Source: Zygophlyctis sp. KS116 (taxonomy: Eukaryota; Chytridiomycota). From it: 24,894 nt of DNA. Below the pieces are notes generated by a model. The model saw only the letters and a list, made by a program, of their open reading frames with translations. It was not told where the DNA came from and searched no databases. Shown here one piece after another: positions 20,075 through 24,894 of this stretch. Position 1 is the first letter of the stretch. Every line of letters begins with the position of its first letter. The DNA is taken from contig BAAFSQ010000141.1 in the NCBI GenBank assembly GCA_054661495.1, positions 1 through 24,894 on the forward strand, read 5' to 3'. The translations under genes and the position numbers were made by a program.

Positions 20075-22047
20075 ATGCCAAAATCAAAGAAAGTGGCCCC
20101 GGACGATGGAGCCGGAGATGATCATTATGTAGCGGTGAAAGATAGATCAGTTGATCTTGGACCCGTTCGAAATCGAAAATGTCGAGACTTTATCTTCTTG
20201 GTATTATTTGCTCTTTTTTGGGTTGCAATGGCTATAGTTGCAGCAACTGCTGTAAAAAATGGAAATCTGGCACGATTATTGTAGGTTTTGATATTTTGAT
20301 CAATAAGTCAAACAAAGGATAGCTCAGGTGCCACCTGCGGAATTAATAATACTGCTACAAATTCTTCGTTACCTGATTATTCAACAAAACCATATTTGTA
20401 CTTTTTAGACCCCATCGGGATGTTGAATGCAGCAGGTTCTGTATGCGTCGCATCATGTCCGAATACTACCTCAATCGACACCTACACAAACGCCACCTGT
20501 TTATGGAGCGTTACACCAACTGTGTTAACTTATTTATCACTAGTTTCAGAAGGTAAATGTTCTGCGTACACTTACAAATCCAATCCTACTTATTCTATTT
20601 GTATCCCGGATCCTTCTACAATAACAACTGCCATGATAGCTTTGAGCCCTTCAAGTGGGAATTCTACAGTTGATTCTAACAATGTTTTATCCTCTGTAGT
20701 TGGATCTTCTACTCAAATCATGTCGGACTTGCAGCAGACATGGCCTGTTTTGGCTGTTTCTGCTGCGGTTGCTTTAGTTTTATCCTTCATTTGGCTTTTC
20801 GTTATCCAATGGTTTGGGACCATCTTTGTTTGGGTGTTACTTTTTGCTTTTAATGTTATATTTATCGCAGGCTCAGTATGGCTTTATTTCTACTGGCAAT
20901 CTGCGGTAGGTATCTCGCAAAATTCTACATTAAGCATCGACAATTATGAAGTTACAGCTGCTTTTGCAGCTTTTATTGCTGTTTCAATCATTTCTGGGAT
21001 ATTTTTACTGGTGACAATCGCAATGATCAAGAAAATAAGTCTCGCAATCCAAATATTAAAAGAAGCGACAAGTGCGGTCAAGGCTATGCCGTTAATTGGT
21101 ACTTTTTAGTAAATTAAACAATAGTATTTTTCCCTATTTGGATATGGCTTGGAATTGTATTGGTGACGGGATACTTCATAGTTATCATGATGATGTTGTT
21201 ATCCCCGACTTTACCTATATCAGTTGCTTTGATCAATCAAAGTTATGACAGCATATATGTCGCTTACGGACTTGATGGTTTCCATGTATTTGGTTACTTA
21301 TGGACCTTTTTCTTTTTGACTGGTGTTAATCAAGTTACGTTGGCTGGTGCATTTGCAACTTGGTACTGGGCTCTAGACAAGCGAGCACTGCCTAGATTCC
21401 CTGTATTAAAATCGTTTTGGAGGACCTGTCGATATCATTTAGGCTCGGTGGCTCTAGGTTCACTTCTTCTTGCATTTGTTGCATGGCTCCAAATATTTTT
21501 ACTGGTATTAAAGCGCTTAAAAGTAGCCAAAAACCCTATAATACAATGGCTTATTTGCTGCTGTATGTGCTTCTTAAAATGTGTTCAATTCATATTGAAG
21601 TTTATCAACAAAAATGCATACATTAGAATCTCAATCACCGGAGAGGCTTTCTGTAAGGCAGCAGCTAATGCTACAGCTCTACTTATCAAAAATTCACTCA
21701 GAGTCGTTGCTATAAATGTAGTGAGCAGTTTTATACTGTTAGTTTCAAAAGCAGGAATCGCTTCATTGGTTGGATTTATGGTCTATGTTTTCTTGCAAAA
21801 AAATCCACTCGGATATCAGTTACATTTCATTTTCTTAACAGTCGTTTTGTCTGGCTTTATAGCCCTCATAATTTCATCGGCGTTTTTGGGAGTATTCCAT
21901 CTCGCAATTGATACAATCTTCATGTGCTTTTTGGAGGATTGTGACGTAAATGATGGCAGTATTGAAAGACCATACTATATGAGTGATAATTTGAAGAGGA
22001 TTGTTCATAAATCTAACAAGGTAACTCATAATTCGACTTATTTATAG
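20075..22047 (+). CDS. Choline transporter-like protein (CTL/SLC44)
   Basis: Two introns (20281-20307 and 21099-21124) give 639 residues. A cytosolic N-terminus with DLGPVRNRKCRDFIF precedes TM1. A large extracellular loop of roughly 160 residues carries several Cys and Asn-x-Ser/Thr sites (NNTATNSS, PNTTS, TNATC). Nine or so further hydrophobic segments follow. Family signatures are NQVTLAGAFATWYWA, RTCRYHLGSVALGSLLLA, KNAYIRISITGEAFCKAA and, near the end, MCFLEDCDVNDGSIERPYYM. The last is the highly conserved CTL tail. Members move choline or ethanolamine across plasma or organelle membranes. Yeast Pns1 is a distant relative, and the long extracellular loop and tail make this copy more like animal CTLs. 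The second intron is phase 1, inside the hydrophobic core. Confidence 0.93.
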
Positions 22048-22128
22048 GAGAATCAAGAGCCTGGAAAAATTAAGTCCTCCGCCATAGAAGAATTTTGATT
22101 TCTCTCCAAATAAAGGATTTATTATCTA

Positions 22129-23839
22129 CTATTTGAATCTTTTCTCTAGTTGAATAATTTTTTCCAACAAATGCGATCCTTCGCAACTCTTGATAATATC
22201 TTCGGAACGAATATTAAGGGCTAAAGTCATTGATTGTAACGATTCCTTTGATTTTTTAGTCGATTTTAATGATATCAAGCCCGAATTTTCCAAGACAGTG
22301 ATCAAATCTCTAAACTCTTGCATATTAACGTGTTCAAGTCCATTTGATTTGCAGATTTTGGTATAGCCTTCGAATAACTCATGTTAGAAACAATAAAATC
22401 TTACCTGATCTAATTTTTGAATCTCACCAAGGCGATCTTTAAGAATAACCATGGTCACTAGAATGAGCTTCTGATTTGTGTGCAATTCGTTTAGGCGCAC
22501 AGAGCTTTGGTTATTGTTCAAGGATGAGCTAGCCGATATAATGTGGCGAATATTCACTTTTGGGACTTCATCGATGCTCTGAATAGGGCTATTGAAATTT
22601 GAAACTGCTAAAGTTTCACTTTGATTGGCTTGCGCTTCTGTTTCAACAAGTTCAATTGCTCTCCTAAATATTTGAATAGTATTAATGAATACCTGCATAT
22701 ATCCAATGCTTTCCTCAGGTCTCCACCACTAGCGATTTTTCTGGCTGCTATTTCTATGGCTGCTTTTTGCATCAAAGGAACGTCTGCCGATTCATTTTCT
22801 GTATCGGTATCAGCTACAGACATTAAACGATTTTGAATTATGGCTGATATTTCATTAACTTTGTAAGGATTAAAGTTCAAAAGTATAGGAGCACCTTTAA
22901 TAAGTAAAAGATTAAAAAATACATCCTTTAGCTAAAGATTAGTTAATAAATAAATACTTTTCAATCGAGGAAGAAACCGATCCGTTAAATTTAGAGCATT
23001 AGCGATACCGATCAAAACCAATTTAGATTCTTTTTTACTTGCCCATTCAAATAATGTGTATAATACTTGATTATCGTTTGTAACTAACTGATCTATTTCG
23101 TCTAAAATCACAAAACTAGGTGTTAATTCAAAGGATTTACAAAAGCTTGTTTGATTTCTTCGCTGGAAGAAGTATTTCTTCTAAAGATTTGTAGGAATTT
23201 TTGGAAACTTTGATATTTGGATCGATTTCGGATGCAATTGCCGAAAAAATACTTTTTGACGCAGATATATTCATACAATTGATGAAAACCTGCATAATCT
23301 TTTGATTCGACTAAGATATTTAATATAAAACACTAATATACATTTTTAAATTTTTGGGCTAGATTGTTACATACTTCATTAAGCAGTGCGGTTTTGCCCG
23401 TTCCTGGACATCCAGATATGTATAGAGCACCCGGCTTCCCATTAAGAACGTGATAATTTATGAAAGCTTCAATAGTTTTTCTCTCCTCATCTCGTCCAAT
23501 CAATTTAGCCGGAGTTGAGCATCTTCTAAATGCAGATTTAGCTGCCTGAAAAACACTAGATGGCGTTCTTGGAGTATTCACAATAGAATTGCCATTTTTT
23601 AAACCATGAGCATTCTTAACCTTTTTTGGAGTTGAATGCGCATCAAGCGGTTTATGAGGACTAGAATTCTTTTCATCGGCAGACTCGACTTTGGAATCTC
23701 TTGCATTCGGACGTGAAGTATTGGTCTTCCTCTGCGGCTTGGTAACTCTACCATTTCCCTTAATGTTTGTAACATTCTTAAGTCCTGTTCTTTGACCACT
23801 TCTAGTTTTCATATTCAAAGACTTTTTAATTTCGGACAA
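22129..23839 (-). CDS. CDC6: Cdc6, replication-licensing AAA ATPase
   Basis: Cdc6 loads the MCM helicase onto origin-bound ORC. Six introns (23311-23341, 23116-23140, 22932-22957, 22895-22922, 22664-22692, 22378-22404) give 514 residues. The basic N-terminus has CDK-type sites: SPHK, STPKK, NTPRTPSS. The AAA core has Walker A SGCPGTGKTALL, Walker B FVILDEIDQL, sensor 1 LVLIGIANALNLTDR with FLPRLK, and sensor 2 GGDLRKALDICRRAIELVE. LYTLFEWA and the LLNFNPYKVNEI box place it with Cdc6 rather than Orc1. A C-terminal winged helix follows (NQKLILVTMVILKDRLGEI, FRDLITVLENSGLISL). Introns three and four flank a 9-nt exon. The sixth intron ends in GAG, the only such acceptor here. The PPIL6-like gene lies 43 bp upstream on the same strand. 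Confidence 0.93.
22923..22931 (-). other. CDC6: Nine-nucleotide microexon of Cdc6
   Basis: The exon reads CTAAAGGAT on the coding strand. A 26-nt intron (22932-22957) and a 28-nt intron (22895-22922) flank it, each with a GTATTT donor and a normal AG acceptor. It keeps frame and gives RLKTKGCAPILLNF, close to the human Cdc6 arrangement around its Cys-Lys-Pro. The alternative is one 63-nt intron skipping it, also in frame. Confidence 0.6.
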
Positions 23840-23882
23840 AATCGCAAAATCTTAAAAGCGCCTATAGATTATTTATTCAATT

Positions 23883-24745
23883 TTAAAATTCCAATTGTTT
23901 GATAGAGTTTATCAAAACATCTACAGTTGGCTTTTCAAAAGAATTCTTTAATCGACTGATTTTATCAATAATCTGTTGCCCGTATACTACTTTACCAAAT
24001 GCAACATACTTGTAATCAAAATAGGGCATTGGTCTACAACCAATCATAAATTTACTGAAATTTGAATGCGGCCCTGAATTCACCATTGATAATACTCCTG
24101 GAGAGTCATGATGAAGAATAAAGTTTTCATCTTCAAATACAGCGTCTTTAATAATAGTTCCATTTTTATCACGTATTTCTAACAATAAGTTAATTTAATC
24201 TTACCCCCAACTTGAATCCATCCATCTGCAAGTACTCTACAAACTTTAGAATTACTATAAGAAATCGAGTTCTTTCCTTTCACCAAATCTAAGAATTTTG
24301 AGACTGTTTTCGGAGTTAAGTTATCAAACAACTATAATTAAGATACTAAATTTACTTGCATGATAATCTTGTCTTGAATCACATTATTGATTTTCATTTC
24401 TAATTCTACAATTGGATTATTAGTTTCTTTCAAGACTTTATATAAATTCTCTGAAGCAGATCTCTGTAGATCGGTTGAATCAAATTCCGCTTTAATCTTG
24501 AGATCATTCAAATCCGATATGATATTTCCTTTCATTAATATAAAATCCCTTGTAAAATGATGAAATGGGACTTTAGGATGTAATTTTACAAGATCATTTT
24601 TAAGTCTTTGGAATTCAGATGATAGCATTCCTGAAATTGAAGCATTTATACAATTCCTTTCAAGAATAAATTTAGCGGATTGATATTCAACTGATGATAC
24701 ATCGCCATACAATAAATAATCAGATGATGGATCTGATTTCAGCAT
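23883..24745 (-). CDS. PPIL6: PPIL6-like cyclophilin
   Basis: Two introns (24332-24355 and 24179-24204) give 270 residues. A non-catalytic N-terminal domain of about 130 residues (YGDVSSVEYQSAKFILERNC, then LYKVLKETNNPIVELEMKIN) has the layout of PPIL6, where a thioredoxin-like or unknown domain precedes the cyclophilin. The cyclophilin part reads LFDNLTPKTVSKFLDLVKGK, KVCRVLADGWIQVGE, AVFEDENFILHHDSPGVLSM, SGPHSNFSKFMI, YKYVAFGKVVYGQQIIDKI. FEDENFILHH and HSN-S-FMI are close to PPIL6. The active-site Arg is kept (VCRVL), but the neighbouring Phe is Val and the Gln of the SQF motif is Lys, so prolyl isomerase activity is doubtful. PPIL6 is linked to motile cilia in animals, which agrees with PACRGL elsewhere in the window. 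Confidence 0.83.
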
Positions 24746-24894
24746 TCTAAAAGTCCCGATTGGGAAAGAAATACGGAAATTTCAGTTACTGATTAAGTAT
24801 AGGATTAGCATTGTACTACCAATGCATTATTAGAGTGTCCGAATAAAGTGATCCTGCAGACTAGGTCAAGGCTGTACCAATGTCGAAAGCTCTG
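24746..24894. promoter_or_regulatory. Spacer upstream of the PPIL6-like gene, right edge
   Basis: 149 bp lie beyond the PPIL6-like ATG. ATACGGAAAT occurs at 24771-24780, the same ten bases found upstream of the SLC44 and PNPLA genes at 20051-20060. An ATG at 24880 on the plus strand opens MSKAL and runs off the edge. It could be the first exon of a divergent gene, but five codons prove nothing. Confidence 0.3.

Noticed and set aside
23160-23260. Alternative Cdc6 intron beginning GTTTCC and ending CTTTAG, giving KKYFFQRRNQTS
   Set aside because: It also keeps frame, but it removes SYKSLEEIL, which resembles the human Cdc6 segment. The 25-nt intron at 23116-23140 has a better donor and leads straight into FVILDEID.

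Overview
This window looks like a piece of a very gene-dense, AT-rich eukaryotic nuclear genome. Seventeen protein genes plus one truncated at the left edge fill almost all of the 24.9 kb. Most are split by miniature spliceosomal introns. I can place 52 introns: 50 are 22-31 nt long, one is 50 nt, and one of about 41 nt is uncertain. They begin GTAA/GTAT and mostly end TAG, often with a TTAAT/CTAAT-like element a few bases before the acceptor. TAA, TAG and TGA all serve as stops, so the code is standard. A four-RRM Mrn1/Nrd1-type protein, Get1, Cue2 and Tim21 point to the fungal side of the opisthokonts. PACRGL, a PPIL6-type cyclophilin and a WNK kinase are lost from most Dikarya and are associated with flagella or found in animals. 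My inference is a zoosporic, early-diverging fungus or relative (rozellid, aphelid or chytrid grade). The exact taxon cannot be read from the sequence.

Layout, left to right: a secreted 16-residue-repeat protein (-, truncated); twinfilin (-); pinin/SDK/memA-domain protein (+); ubiquitin-specific protease (-); CUE-CUE-DUF1771-Smr protein, Cue2-like (+); ZnT5/7-Msc2-type zinc transporter (+); AFG2B/SPATA5L1-like AAA ATPase (-); WNK kinase (+); PACRG-like protein (-); DCAF4-like WD protein (+); Tim21 (-); Mrn1/Nrd1 RNA-binding protein (-); Get1 (-); CCT8 (+); Cys-rich orphan (+); PNPLA-family pseudo-lipase (-); choline-transporter-like protein, SLC44 (+); Cdc6 (-); PPIL6-like cyclophilin (-).

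The genes are mostly core eukaryotic housekeeping: actin turnover, mRNA processing and no-go decay, ubiquitin removal, ribosome biogenesis, protein folding, mitochondrial import, tail-anchored protein insertion and replication licensing. They do not form one pathway. What stands out is the architecture. Convergent stops overlap (pinin/USP) or abut with no spacer (DCAF4/Tim21, Cys-rich/PNPLA). One divergent pair has start codons back to back in a single CATATG. Cdc6 appears to contain a 9-nt microexon.

Other points of interest are a PNPLA protein in which every catalytic element is replaced, an AFG2 D1 domain lacking the usual pore-loop segment, a single stop-free 3n intron, a 25-bp minisatellite in the Get1/CCT8 promoter, and a near-identical 48-bp repeat in the secreted protein. 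I saw no transposons, tRNAs, rRNAs or CRISPR arrays.
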